From positions 1 through 64,000 of the forward strand of contig NZ_JAHBBW010000013.1 in assembly GCF_018390535.1 (NCBI RefSeq): a stretch of DNA of 64,000 nucleotides, read 5' to 3'. The stretch comes from Bacteroides propionicigenes (GTDB taxonomy: Bacteria > Bacteroidota > Bacteroidia > Bacteroidales > Bacteroidaceae). A model generated the notes under the pieces. That model was given only the letters and a program-made list of their open reading frames with translations, searched no databases and was not told the DNA's origin. This document shows, piece by piece, positions 63,720 to 64,000 of this stretch. Positions within the stretch are counted from its first letter, which is position 1. Every line of letters begins with the position of its first letter. The position numbers and the translations under genes are program-made.

Positions 63720-64000
63720 ATGAAAATTACCTTTATCAAGGAAAACCGTGACGCAGGCACGGAAAGTATCAGCACCTGCGATACAGACACTTTTATTGCC
63801 AAAATCAAGTCGGAAACCAAAGCCCGGTATGTCAGCGGATTGCGTGCCATGCTGGAATATACGGGCCGCACCGACGGCGGAGCATACGAATCCGTCGACA
63901 GACTTCCCCGCATATGCCCCGCCATGGAGTACGGCCGTACCCGCGAGGGAGAGCGGCGGATGAAACGCTACAACGGCATCGTGCTGTTGGATGCGGGCGG
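63720..64000 (+). CDS. VirE N-terminal-domain protein, 3'-truncated by window end
   Basis: 93 codons from ATG at 63720, running off the window end, starting MKITFIKENRDAGTESIST. The stretch KARYVSGLRAMLEYTG and the MEYGRTREGERRMKRYNGIVLLD block fit the VirE-N/BT4734-like family, whose members carry a primase/helicase-like region further on. This family is common beside HU-like genes in Bacteroides, as here. The rest of the gene is outside the window, so completeness and exact domains cannot be judged. Confidence 0.65.
   Translation, partial: MKITFIKENRDAGTESISTCDTDTFIAKIKSETKARYVSGLRAMLEYTGRTDGGAYESVDRLPRICPAMEYGRTREGERRMKRYNGIVLLDAG

Noticed and set aside
62676..64000. Integrative element boundary at the HU/VirE-N genes
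   Set aside because: These gene types are common in Bacteroides chromosomes. No integrase, tRNA target or direct repeats were seen before the window ends.

Overview
The window is a chromosomal segment of a gut Bacteroides-type bacterium. The evidence is promoters of the TTTG-N19/20-TAnnTTTG type, a SusC/SusD pair, a one-protein hybrid two-component regulator, lipoproteins with acidic export signals just after the lipidated cysteine, Ser-type sulfatase chemistry, and the linked acn-icd-gltA and ilvDBN-thioesterase-ilvC operons. No rRNA, tRNA, CRISPR array or complete insertion sequence was seen.

Bases 1-29,550 are mostly housekeeping. (a) A minus-strand three-gene operon encodes a steroid 5-alpha-reductase-type membrane protein, an old-yellow-enzyme reductase and a short-chain dehydrogenase. 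This is the set of activities linked to isoallo-bile-acid formation in Bacteroidota. (b) acn-icd-gltA is the oxidative TCA branch that makes 2-oxoglutarate. (c) A UPF1-like helicase gene follows. (d) The ilvD-ilvB-ilvN-acyl-ACP thioesterase-ilvC operon is preceded by a leader peptide of 24 residues, 11 of them Ile, Val or Leu, and by a terminator/antiterminator pair, so it looks attenuated. (e) Then come slyD, a cysteine desulfidase-like gene, a GNAT plus small-protein pair resembling a toxin-antitoxin module, two PCMD-type surface lipoproteins with an outer-membrane barrel protein, aroC, a DUF1016 remnant, an M20 dipeptidase and topB.

Bases 29,800-62,660 form one large polysaccharide utilization locus (PUL). 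It encodes a sulfatase, four DUF4962/heparinase II-III-type polysaccharide lyases, SusC and SusD, three fimbrillin-type genes in the middle, a hybrid two-component regulator, GH95, GH29 and GH36-like glycosidases, and a 78-residue secreted protein resembling a GH29 tail domain. The substrate is best inferred as a uronic-acid-containing, sulfated glycan carrying alpha-L-fucose (or L-galactose) and alpha-galactose.

The most notable signal is a candidate PUL operator. Six promoter regions in the locus carry a direct repeat with half-sites exactly 21 bp apart, consensus about TrnACArAAnTnAAAGC. The promoter-proximal half-site ends 70 bp (68-72) before a -7 element. This ties the sulfatase-lyase, SusCD-lyase, fimbrillin-like, GH95, lyase and GH29-GH36 units into one regulon, most simply that of the regulator encoded inside the locus.

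After the PUL come an HU-like DNA-binding protein gene and the start of a VirE-N-like gene cut by the window end. Several long palindromic intergenic elements recur across the window.
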